Shown here in pieces: positions 10,804 to 21,379 of a stretch of DNA of 64,000 bases. Under the pieces are notes generated by a model. That model worked only from the letters and a program-made list of their open reading frames with translations, searched no databases and had not been told where the DNA came from. Positions within the stretch are counted from its first letter, which is position 1, and each line of letters begins with the position of its first letter. This DNA is from Codonopsis lanceolata (lineage: Eukaryota; Streptophyta; Magnoliopsida; Asterales; Campanulaceae), in assembly GCA_013146195.2 (NCBI GenBank), contig CM028378.1:87664295-87728294 (forward strand), written 5' to 3'. Made by a program: the position numbers and the translations under genes.

Positions 10804-12077
10804 GGGAGTTTGGGAGAATACTTGTTAAATCTCAAATTTTAGGTCAGGATTATGAAAGGGAATTTTTACAATGAGTTATATGTTGAAATGCTTCGTTTGA
10901 CTTTTGGGAATAAAGTTGACCTTCATGTATATAAGAGTATGAAGGATGAATTTTTTTTTACAATGGGTTACATGTTAGAATTCTTGATGAACCTCAATTG
11001 TTAATTGTAAGCATAAAGGATGAATTTCTCACAATGGGTTACATGTGAATGCTTCGTTTGACCTTCGAGAATAAGAGTTGACTTTCATGAAAATAAGAGT
11101 ATGTTGATATCTAATTCATGAATTTTTGATTGTAAGCATGCATAATGAATTATCATTATGGATTGTATGAATAAAATGTATTGTTTGACTTTATTGGGTT
11201 GAGTTGACTTTTATGCAAATAAGAGTATGTTGGTCAACTATAATTCATGTATTGAAGGTTATGAACATGTTAGATAAATTTACATGTTGGTTATGAACAT
11301 ACTAGATGAAATTGCATCTTGTTTAGATTAATCGTTAATTTGGATGAAAGCATGCTTGAATAAATGCTATATTGTGACGCATGCTAGAAATGTAATGGTT
11401 GACTGTAAATGTTAAGTGTTGACCTATGAACTATGTTTTGGGGTTTTGTTGGGAAAGAATGGATTGTTGGGTTGCACAATGTTGCTAACCTTAAGAACAT
11501 AGCCATGAATAATAGCTAATGAATAATAGGAGGGCTATAATGCAAATAGCTTCTATAGCTTCAAATTTGAAAAGAGTAGAAATGACTCAACGGAGTCGAT
11601 TATTGGACTAATATGAATATAGTTAATCACATATTAAGATCCAACAGAATTTGGGGTAGTTTTGATGGAGGTCAAGCCTCCGAGCGTTTTCAAGTGTATG
11701 AAGAACACTTGGGTATTAGAGACTTGATACTATCGCTCTAAGATGTTTATGTGTTAGTTAGCATAGAAATGCTTAACTATGTGATTTTTAAGTAAATATC
11801 TACTTGATTGGATCAGTACGGTGTGTTGTACTTTTCCTTTATTTGAGGATGTTAGTATATATTACATGTGCTTGAGTTTGAGTCCAGCTGGCGGTTTTGG
11901 TTTGAGCTTGTTAGCTCGGGCGCCACTAGGATATTTTGTTTAGCTTCCACATGTGTTTTAAGTTATTGGTGTATCGCCGTTATGGCCTTACCCATTATTT
12001 GTCATTGCTTGTTGTTTTGTGTGTTTTGGCGGCCACGACCTTTGGGTCCCGTATTGGGATCGATCGAGATTACCTGA
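10804..12077 (+). repeat. Partial 5' LTR of the pol-less Tekay-type element
   Basis: It corresponds to 16901-18174 of the 3' LTR with only a handful of differences by eye, except the last roughly 17 bases. Those read differently here (ends ATTACCTGA rather than GTCGTCACA). The first five bases, GGGAG, would be one half of the target duplication of the element that interrupts it. Confidence 0.8.
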
Positions 12078-12090
12078 TTAATATCGAGCT
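12078..12090 (+). promoter_or_regulatory. Deviant primer-binding site of the pol-less element
   Basis: The sequence TTAATATCGAGCT followed by ATTGGTTAG sits directly after the 5' LTR. It matches the abnormal primer site of the minus-strand element at 7972-7984 base for base over 13 nt. Confidence 0.55.
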
Positions 12091-15000
12091 ATTGGTTAGC
12101 TATCAGCCAGGATAGGTTCCTTGGCCTAGGTTGGGGGTTGGTTTTGTGTGATTTGTTATATCTTAACGTCGAGAGTTATAGTATGTTAAGATGTTTGAAA
12201 CTAGAATGAGCCTTAGCACTAGTAGAGGTGCCGGTGTTGATGAGAATAAGGTAGTATTAATAGTATTTATGTTTGGGAATCCACCTGAGAATTGGTGGCA
12301 AATATTTTGGGATTATGGTTCAACATTTAGTGATGTTCATGGAGTTAGTTCATTAGAATAGGGTACTTAGTACCGGATGAGACCAGGAAGACTCCAGGAA
12401 TTGTGAAAGAGTTAAGGATTAAGGATAAAATATTATGGGCAATTTATTATAATACAGCTTGAGGATTTTTGAGGGGCTGTGGACTATAATTATGAGAAAA
12501 GGGTTAGATATTAAGGAATGCACCCGAGAGAGGACCTCGGGGAATGTTAAGGATGATGATGTGTTTAGAGGGAAGTTAGCACCTCATAAAAATTGTAGGG
12601 GCAATTCCGTAGTCTAGTAAGCGGAGTGATGCTTTTACTTATAGTCATAGATGACGAGGTGATGAATCAATGTATAAATTTTGTTTGGGAAATGAAACAC
12701 CGAGCGTAGGTGTTGGAGCATTAGAGGCTAGTGTTTTACTTGTGGCGGTGATCACATTAGAAAGTATTGCCTTAAATTGAGGATTAATGGCTCTAGGAGC
12801 GATAATAAGCGGTCTAGTGACTCTTAGTGAAATGGTGAAATGGTGATAGACATTGTGTGCGCGCGTGGCGGTTGGCCATTGCGGAGTTTTGAGACCTACC
12901 TTGGATAGGAGGTAATTCATTTTGCAAATATTATGGTTGCTATTATCGTTATTATGAGTGCACGTTATATCGGTAGCTCATATGCATTCATACATACATT
13001 GCATTGTGTGTTGAGATTTATTGATTTTTGCTTTCCTTGATTTATTGATATTATTGAGAAAGGATATCCCAGTATGGGATTGGTTTATGGTTTCGGGTTG
13101 AATCTTGATTTGTCGGTAGGCAATCAATTATGGTACGAAAATGTGATTTTTGTATGCCTATATATATAGCTATATTATGCATATATGAAGAATGTATATG
13201 TGATAATGTTACTAGTGGTGATTACTAGTGGTGTGTTAAATTTGTATGCTCTATAGAGATATGTGTAATTATGTAAGTAAAATAATTATACGTTATTGTG
13301 TGATTTTTATGCGAGTAGGGTACGCTCGAATCGCACGGGTGATAGCTTGGTGGTTATGGGATGCGTTAAGATTATTACGGATCGGTATACCGTTTTATTG
13401 CGACTAGTAGAGTGTCGTTGTCACGCGAGGGTATTTCGTGTGTGTTTTATTGAAGACGAGATTTTTGGGTTAAGGTAATGATAGACTTTACGGAGTTTTG
13501 ATGATTGAGGGTGCTAGAGCGAATATTACCTCTTTTCCTTGGATTTGTTATGAAAATGTTGTTAGGTGAGTATAGTGGATATACAAACCTTGTAATTTGT
13601 TAGAATTACCATTGTATAGAAAACTAGCACGATGGAACTTTATGAGAATATATGATTGGATTAGTAATTACACATAACATAGTAATTGCTTGATTGTGTC
13701 GTATGCATGGCTAAGAGTTATATGAACTACAAGGATTATATGAGTATGTTTTGTTGGTTTTGTATTATGAATGTGCACGATTGGATTGGTAATCACTTGT
13801 GCTATAATAATTGTTTGATTAACCAATATGCATAGTTATGAGTTACACGAAATATATGAATTATATGAGTTGCATGAACTGCATGAACTACATGGAGTAT
13901 ATGAGTTGAAGTATAATGATACTTGGTGATTGTGTATTGCATTTGCCTGATATATGCGTATATATGTGGCATGGTTAGTGATAAAAATTATATCATTTGG
14001 TTGTTGGTTAAATTACGAGAAAAATGTACTTGGTTATTATGGAGTATAGACATGACTAGTATTGGTGCATGTGTTGTTTTTAAAACAGGAGTTAATATAC
14101 GGCTTTTATATAAGTATGCATAATAAATGCACTTTGTTAAAATTAAAGATGTGGTTTACAAAAGTAATAAATGTAATTAACGGAAATAGTTGTATTTGAG
14201 TATGAACATGCTTATATGCATTAGTAAGCAATGTAACTTGTTTAGAGTATTGCATGATAAAATCTTGATTATCATTGCCTTATCAATATACCATGATTAC
14301 ACTGTTGCATGATTATGTGAGACTGTAGTGAAGGATGCTTAAGATTTTCTCATAACCCTTCGCATCCTTGCAACGAAAGCTTTTGAAATCCAATTTAGCC
14401 GGTACCCTAAATTGGTGATCAAAAGAGGTTCGTTGGTGAACTAGGATTGGTAGCGAGCAGGTTAGAAATTGACTAAACCTCCTACCAAAAGGAAATTAAA
14501 AAGAAATGGAATAAATTTTCATTTGATGCTACTATGTGCTCTTATGTGCCTTGTCCATGATTTGGAAATTGCGAGTACGACTTGCATGATTATGAATGTT
14601 AACTTATTTGTTTTAGGAGCGTGTTGTGGAACACCCTTCTTTAAAATTGTGAATTTGCTCTATCGGCAATCTTTACTATTTATGATTTAGAAATTCTTGC
14701 ATTTAAATCTCATGTTGTGGCTCCGAAACAAATAGTTTCGGGAGATTTATATTTATAATGTCTTTGAAAATGCTTTGTTGACATATTTGGAATTTACATG
14801 GTTAATTAATAAATAATGGAACTTATGTGTGCCTTTGCGACTCATGTATGAGTCAAGTTAATTTCCAATCTTAAGCGTTTGGTAATATGGTTATTGGAAA
14901 TTTTTGAACTTATGAATGTGAGATTTTTGGTAGTTTGATTTTCGACTACTTGGTTTGGTTATTGTGATAATAGACTCGGAGATTGAGTCTAGGTTTATGG

Positions 15001-15136
15001 TTTTGAGCATCGAGTGTTCACTCGGGATTGTGAGACACCGTAGTTGTGTCTGGGTATTTGATGTTGGGTGATGACCTAACGTTGGTTTGTTATACGGTTT
15101 AGAATTCGGGACGAATTCTTTTTAAGGGGGAGAGGA
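12091..15136 (+). pseudogene. Internal region of the pol-less element with gag trace
   Basis: The only recognisable coding trace is at 12732-12770, reading CFTCGGDHIRKYC. This is a zinc knuckle with the second spacing one residue short (C-x2-C-x3-H-x4-C). The first 120 bases match the leader of the chromovirus at 7.86-7.97 kb. From about 12.9 to 14.9 kb the sequence is AT-rich with short repeated phrases (GCATGAACT and TATATGAGT types around 13.68-13.92 kb) and no supported gene. It ends with a polypurine tract GGGGGAGAGG at 15126-15135. Confidence 0.6.
15126..15136 (+). promoter_or_regulatory. Polypurine tract
   Basis: GGGGGAGAGGA immediately precedes the TG of the 3' LTR and would prime plus-strand DNA synthesis. 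Confidence 0.75.
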
Positions 15137-18100
15137 TGTAAGACCCCGATTCCCGGTTAGCTTGAATTGCGTGCAATGCTCGCATTTCTTCCTTGGTTTA
15201 TGACTTATTTGATTTCTGAGAGAGTCTAGATGTGTATGAGAGATCACATTAAGACCAAAACACCTTTAAGAGATGTCATTTAGTTGTTGACTTGCCAAAG
15301 TCACAAGTCGTAACTCGACGATAATCGAAATGCGACGCGATTGAAAATTTACTCGGGTTGCGTGTTCCTGACCTCGATTAGGTCCTAGATCTTTACATGA
15401 TGATTAAATAACATGTTTAGATGTGTTAGAATCCTAGTTGGATGTATTTCTTAAGTCTTGCGATGTTTTGACGCTTCGAGGATAGCAATTCTCCTTATCG
15501 CGTAGTTTGAGATTGAGCCGTGTGAGCGTCTCGTCTTTTGGGAGTTCTTTTCTCCTATCTGTTGTTCATCATCTAAGTGACATTCAATCCTATTCTATAG
15601 CCCTTTGAAGTGTTTATAATCATTTTTATAAAGTTTACATGTGGTCACGACATTCAAAGTATAGTCGTCGTCATATGTTTGATTTCGCGATTCGCGTTTT
15701 GTTAACGTATCGCTTTTCGTATTTTCCTTACAATTAGTTTTGGTGTAACATTGGGTATGTGTTTGGGACCTTTCATTATTCTTTTAACATGCTTTAAAAC
15801 AAGTAATTATCCTTGTTCATTCGTTGTTTCGATCGTTAGTTTGTTCTGTATAATTTCATCCGTTATACAACGATTCTGGTTGATTTTTGGTACGCGGCTG
15901 ATTTGTTTGATCGAGAAACCTTCGAGAAAATTTTTGTTTGGTTTGGGGTTTTTGAGGCTTCTACTTAGGATATTTACAGAGTGGCAGGAGAAGAAATCAC
16001 GTCGTTTCGTCGAACGGTGTTCAAACTGGAGCCATCGCAAGTTGGGCCAGCCTTGGAAATGCTACTAACTACAGCACTATAGCTTCGAGACAGCTTGTCC
16101 CTGTTTTGCAAATTTGAAGTGTAATTCCTATTCTACCCTTTCTAAACCTCTTCCAAACCCTCAATAACACCCATACTTAGACCTAAACATGTCCTAACAC
16201 TCTTGAAGAGTTAATTAAGGTTTGATTAGGGTTTGATTACACCTAAACTTCACTAATTGTACCTTGGAAGTTCCTATTGTGCCCTTATTTGTTGGGAAGT
16301 ATATAAAGCCCCAATCCTTTGTAAATTCAGCAAATCCTCTCATTTTCTCCTCCATTCTTCAACCGTATGATAGAGAGAGTTGGGGAGTCCATGGAGTTTC
16401 AAGCCCTAGCCTCCTTCTTCCTCAAATCCTTGAAGATCCAACCGTCGGATGATCTCCAAACTTTGGATTCGCGAAGCCCTCGTCAAATGGAACAACTTCA
16501 CCGATTGGATCGTGATTCTTTTGAGTTTTCATCTAAGCCAAGTAAGCTACTAGATTCTTTATTCTCTTGATTTTGTGCTCATTGACCCTAAGGAAAAAAA
16601 AATTGCTATTTGAGGTCAATGAGTACACAAGCATGTTGTGTGTGGTTTTATTTTGATTTTTTTAAACTTTTGTTGGGTGAACTTGGTAGAGGCATAAGTA
16701 GGATGCTTTCTATGTTTCATGAAGTATATTATTAAGCTTCAATTGTGATTTTTGGACTTGAGATTGATGAGCATTCAATCCCCTAGAAACCTAGGGTTTG
16801 ATATGATGAATGTGTAGTAAATGGGTTCTTGATTACATGAATAATTTTGGAGGTTGATATTGGATAATATGAAATGTTAGAATCATAAGGATATATGTTT
16901 GGGAGTTTGGGAGAATACTTGTTAAATCTCAAATTTTAGGTTGTGATTATGAAAGGGGAATTTTTACAATGAGTTATATGTTGAAATGCTTCGTTTGACT
17001 TTTGGGAATAAAGTTGACCTTCATGTATATAAGAGTATGAAGGATGAATTTTTTTTACAATGGGTTACATGTTAGAATTCTTGATGAACCTCAATTGTTA
17101 ATTGTAAGCATAAAGGATGACTTTCTCACAATGGGTTACATGTGAATGCTTCGTTTGACCTTCGAGAATAAGAGTTGACTTTCATGAAAATAAGAGTATG
17201 TTGATATCTAATTCATGAATTTTTTATTGTAAGCATGCATAATGAATTATCATTATGGATTGTATGAATAAAATGTATTGTTTGACTTTATTGGGTTGAG
17301 TTGACTTTTATGCAAATAAGAGTATGTTGGTCAACTATAATTCATGTATTGAAGGTTATGAACATGTTAGATAAATTTACATGTTGGTTATGAACATACT
17401 AGATGAAATTGCATCTTGTTTAGATTAATCGTTAATTTGGATGAAAGCATGCTTGAATAAATGCTATATTGTGATGCATGCTAGAAATGTAATGGTTGAC
17501 TGTAAATGTTAAGTGTTGACCTATGAACTATGTTTTGGGGTTTTGTTGGGAAAGAATGGATTGTTGGGTTGCACAATGTTGCTAACCTTAAGAACATAAC
17601 CATGAATAATAGCTAATGAATAATAGGAGGGCTATAATGCAAATAGCTTCTATAGCTTCAAATTTGAAAAGAGTAGAAATGACTCAACGGAGTCGATTAT
17701 TGGACTAATATAAATATAGTTAATCACATATTAAGATCCAACGGAATTTGGGGTAGTTTTGATGGAGGTCAAGCCTCCGAGCGTTTTCAAGTGTATGAAG
17801 AACACTTGGGTATTAGAGACTTGATACTATCGTTCTAAGATGTTTATGTGTTAGTTAGCATAGAAATGCTTAACTATGTGATTTTTAAGTAAATATCTAC
17901 TTGATTGGATTAGTACGGTGTGTTGTACTTTTCCTTTATTTGAGCATGTGAGTATATATTACCTGTGCTTGAGTTTGAGTCCAGCTGGCGGTTTTGGTTT
18001 GAGCTTGTTAGCTCGGGCGCCACTAGGATATTTTGTTTAGCTTCCGCATGTGTTTTAAGTTATTGGCATATCGTCGTTATGGCCTTACCCATTATTTGTC

Positions 18101-18174
18101 ATTGCTTATTGTTTTGTGTGTTTTGGCGGCACGACCTTTGGGTCCCGTATTGGGATCCGGGACGGGTCGTCACA
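15137..18174 (+). repeat. 3' LTR of the pol-less Tekay-type element (3038 bp)
   Basis: It starts TGTAAGACCCCGATTCCC and ends ACGGGTCGTCACA, the canonical TG/CA of this lineage. A TATA box (TATATAAAG) lies at 16300-16308. Short ORFs downstream of it (16264-16570) look like transcribed leader rather than genes. It abuts Tat LTR sequence at 18175. Confidence 0.85.
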
Positions 18175-18466
18175 TGACATGACATAAAATATCAAGACCT
18201 GTTAAAACATTAACAAATGTCAAGTTACAGGGTCAAAAGTGCAAAAGGACAATGCAGGATGCACAAAAGGACGAACTGCAGGGACCAAAGTGCTCAAAAT
18301 GGCAAAGTTTGGAATTGGGAATGGCTACCATGCAAATTGGGCATGGCGCCCAAATTCCAAACAGTGCCTCAACAGTTGCCGCAAAATGCAATTATTCCAG
18401 CGCAATGTACACTCACTTGATGCATGAAGAAGGAATTTTATTTCCTTCCGTGTCCTTGTTTCGGCC

Positions 18467-18474
18467 TATAAATA
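18467..18474 (+). promoter_or_regulatory. TATA box of the Tat LTR
   Basis: TATAAATA followed by CAGAGG. The solo LTR has the equivalent box at 54536-54544 on the minus strand, so the position is conserved. Confidence 0.65.
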
Positions 18475-18979
18475 CAGAGGCCCGACTTCTCATTTCAGAA
18501 CGATTTCTTTCGACAAGCTTCTCCGCGTTAACATTACGCTGGAGAAATAGAGAGCGGTGTGAGATAGTGAGTAATCACCTCAAAAAGCCTCGAAACTCTG
18601 CCAAACCTCCTCCAAACACAAAACCAACCGGTAGAAGTGAACCTTAGCCCCAGCTAGGTATCCACCCTTTTTCCCCGGTCCAAAAATCGTGGAAAGAGCA
18701 GTTGCTCTGCCCGATTTAAAAGGCCAAATTAGCTAGAAATAAGTCGTTATGCGATTTCGGCCTACCTCAAGCCAACAAACAACCAAACACAAGCAGGTTA
18801 CTGCCTTGAAATCCCTAGGCCAAAAGTAACTTTCGAGCGATCCACGCCCAAATTCACACAACACATAACACACAACAACAAGAACAACAACAACAACAAA
18901 AAAGACTCTCTCTCCCCCGAGGGACAGAGCGCTCACACCCTAGGCTGTCTGTAAGTTTATTTTAAAATCTTTCATTTTT

Positions 18980-19295
18980 GTAAAAATATTATTTCCAATC
19001 CGGCCCAATGTAGATATATAAGCAGTTGTGCTGCCCGGATTTAGTTAGGAAATAGTACTAAATGTAGCCGTTATTATGGCCAAATGTTTTAAGATGTATT
19101 TGTAATTATTTGCTTTATTTATTCATTAAAGTCTTTATTTGTAAGAGTATTATTTCCAATCAGGTTCAATGTAAATATATAGCGGTTATCTTTGCCGGAT
19201 TTAGTTAGGAAATAATACTAAATGTAATCGTTATTATGGCCAAATAATTTCAAGTATATTTGTGATTGTTTGTAAAAGAGGCATTGCAATTTCGT
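18980..19295 (+). repeat. 161-bp tandem duplication in Tat LTR
   Basis: Two units start at 18980 and 19141. Each contains TATTATTTCCAATC, a GCCCGGATTTAGTTAGGAAA-like stretch and TTATTATGGCCAAAT. Divergence between units is moderate. Confidence 0.75.
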
Positions 19296-19580
19296 AAATA
19301 ATATAGATATGTAATGGATGTATTTGTAGGCGTTAATGCTCTATTTATACATTAAATAAATATAACAAAAACATACTTTAGCCAAAAACCGTTTTGAGAC
19401 CGAAAGGCGAGTTGAGTGCCTAGCACCTTCCCAACTCGTAACTTAGCCTCAGAACCCGTTTTCATTATCTACGGTTTTCTTTTTTGGTTTTGCTTTATTT
19501 CTTCCTTAAAATAAAGATGGCGACTCTAAAACATTTTGGATCCGGTGGGGCCTCACAACATCTTTCTTTGCACTTTCACG

Positions 19581-19976
19581 TTCTCCCTAAAAAGGGAGAA
19601 TGAGAATGGAAAGGTGATGTATTCCTATGTCTGGTATCCCTAAACAAGGGATAACTTGGCGTAGAAAACCCAAAGCACCCATAGTGATTTGAGATAGGCC
19701 ATAAGGCTATTTTCATAAAATCCATAGTGGGGGCGCTGTAACATTCCTTCCTTGCACTTTCACGTTTTCCCCTAAAAAAGGGAAAATGGGAATAGAAGGG
19801 TGATGCATTCCCATATCCTGGTATCCCCTAAAAAAGGGATAACTTGATGCGGGAAACCTAAAGCTCCCATATTGGATCAAAATCCACTAAAAGCAACCGA
19901 AGTGCATTCCAACACGCTATTCCGACAAAGACTCCTCCGCGCACTTTTGATTTCGTCCTCCCCTAGACAAGGGAGG
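19581..19976 (+). repeat. Series of five hairpins with compensating stems
   Basis: Five short inverted repeats have perfect arms: 19581-19600 (TTCTCCCT/AGGGAGAA), 19635-19653 (TATCCCT/AGGGATA), 19765-19786 (TTTTCCC/GGGAAAA), 19822-19841 (TATCCC/GGGATA) and 19957-19976 (CCTCCC/GGGAGG). Loops are A-rich, usually CTAAAAA-like. Where the outer stem bases differ between copies, both sides differ together. They lie between the TATA box and the primer site, so would be in the RNA leader. Confidence 0.75.
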
Positions 19977-20064
19977 TGGAGCGGCGATGGATGTCACCGC
20001 ATCCGCGCACGGCGCACCCCTATCCAAGGCGCGGGCGCGGGAACAATTTCAGAGGAACCCACGG

Positions 20065-20083
20065 TGGCGACTATCTTTGGGGA
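20065..20083 (+). promoter_or_regulatory. Primer-binding site of the Tat element
   Basis: TGGCGACTATCTTTGGGGA resembles the TGGCGACTC...GGGGA sites of Tat/Ogre elements (reported as tRNA-Arg-like for Ogre). A second partial site, TGGCGACTCT, lies inside the LTR at 19518 and is likely a relic or coincidence of the same family sequence. Confidence 0.55.
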
Positions 20084-20318
20084 GATCGTTTTTATTTTAA
20101 TGAATAAAAATGGAGGGCTAGACTCAGTAACCAAAATTTTTTTTTTCTTTTGTTTCTGGCTAAAGTATGCTTGTTATATTAATTTAAACACTTGAATATT
20201 GCGTTCCTTTAACATCCGTGTCTATATTTGTGGATATGATCCTCCATCTTGCAGCAGTTTCATTTCAAACACTGTTACGGATATACTTGAAAATATTCGT
20301 ATTTTTCAAAAAAAAAAC

Positions 20319-20321
<3 letters not shown>

Positions 20322-20386
<65 letters not shown>
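20322..20386. repeat. (TA)n microsatellite
   Basis: 65 bases of uninterrupted alternating T and A. Confidence 0.95.
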
Positions 20387-20389
<3 letters not shown>

Positions 20390-20508
20390 ATATCTTATGT
20401 GCAATACTATCCGGACAGCACAACAAAAGGGTCGGGGCTTTATTTTTTAAAAATCTTTTCATTTTCGGCCTTATATTATTTTATTCTGCTTTATTTTCAT
20501 TCTGCAAA

Positions 20509-20512
<4 letters not shown>

Positions 20513-20540
<28 letters not shown>
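20513..20540. repeat. (AT)n microsatellite
   Basis: 28 bases of alternating A and T. Confidence 0.95.
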
Positions 20541-20543
<3 letters not shown>

Positions 20544-20890
20544 TTCATTATGTCATTTTATTTTGGGGATTAGGATCTTTTTTTTTAATAGAAATAGATA
20601 GATTCCCCGCTTTTCTTTCTATTTCTTGATGGTATGCCTGTTTGCTCGTGCTCGAACTAAAAAGCCGAGAAAATCCATACATGAAAGTAAGACAGGCCAT
20701 ATTTGTTTTCTTTTTTTATATCAATTTTTTTTTTTGCTTTTTAGATACCGCACACACGTGCACATGCATATAAATATATTCGAGCGCTACCCTACACCAT
20801 GGCGGCCTACCCCTGCATAAGCCAACGTTAGGCGCATATAGATTTTCGAGGACACTTCAACCGGCCGGTTTTTGCATTTTAAATTGTGGG

Positions 20891-21029
20891 TCAGCCCCAG
20901 TCAAAAAAATTCTGCGCAAATCAAAAAAACAAAAAAAAATGTGTGCGCAAGTAAAAAAAAAAATAAAAAATTCTGCGCAAGTCAAAAAAAATTTGCACAA
21001 GTCAAGAAAAAAATATACACTGGGGCTGA
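20891..21029. repeat. A-rich minisatellite flanked by 11-bp inverted repeat
   Basis: About four degenerate units of the type TCTGCGCAAGTCAAAAAAA lie between TCAGCCCCAGT (20891-20901) and its exact reverse complement ACTGGGGCTGA (21019-21029). Confidence 0.8.
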
Positions 21030-21379
21030 TTTATTATTTTCAAATGCTCGACCTAGATCATTTCGAATGGTTGATCCCGAAAAGAGTATAGACCCTTCGC
21101 TTAGAATCGATCCGATCTCGAGGAGTCGAAGCAGGTGGAATACGTTGGTCCTATACTGCGGAGAAAGAATCCCTTGTTCGAGGAAAAGTCCCGAGGCTGT
21201 CAAAATTAAGCTGTGCTTATCCGGTCATTTTGGGAAAATAATAAATAATAAAATATACTAATAAAGGCACTTTGTACTCCAAGCCCGAAAGCCTTGACCG
21301 ACCTTACGATACCTCCACAACCCATTTTCCTCGAAACTGGCCCGAATTTGGAAAGGCGAGACAAGATCGCCGATTGATA

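Larger units (their letters stand above)
10804..18174 (+). mobile_element. Tekay-type element lacking pol (LARD-like), plus strand
   Basis: Two direct copies of the same LTR segment (10804-12077 and 16901-18174) are nearly identical by eye. The right copy is complete (15137-18174); the left one has lost its first 1.76 kb, displaced by the insertion ending at 10803. The 3.06 kb internal region holds only a gag zinc knuckle trace and ends with the lineage-typical GACGAATTCTTTTTAAGGGG polypurine stretch. No protease, RT, RNase H or integrase is present, so the copy is non-autonomous. The right edge lies inside a Tat LTR. Confidence 0.75.
18175..20063 (+). repeat. 5' LTR of the Tat element
   Basis: It is homologous to the solo LTR at 52933-54889 (opposite strand), beginning about 30-40 bases inside that LTR. 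A TATA box, TATAAATA, is at 18467-18474. A tandem duplication of about 161 bp lies at 18980-19295 (each unit opens GTAAXAXTATTATTTCCAAT). A hairpin series lies at 19581-19976. The LTR end is placed at CCCACG by alignment with the solo LTR end GCACCCACA. Confidence 0.75.

Noticed and set aside
18252..18647. 131-residue open frame in the Tat LTR
   Set aside because: It spans the TATA box region, is not preserved in the solo LTR and has no domain.
19518..19527. Primer-binding site at TGGCGACTCT inside the Tat LTR
   Set aside because: Alignment with the solo LTR, whose ends are fixed by its target duplication, places the LTR end at 20063; the site at 20065 also has the GGGGA continuation.
20199..20601. 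Long open frames with Tyr-Ile repeats
   Set aside because: They are translations of TA microsatellites and have no other content.
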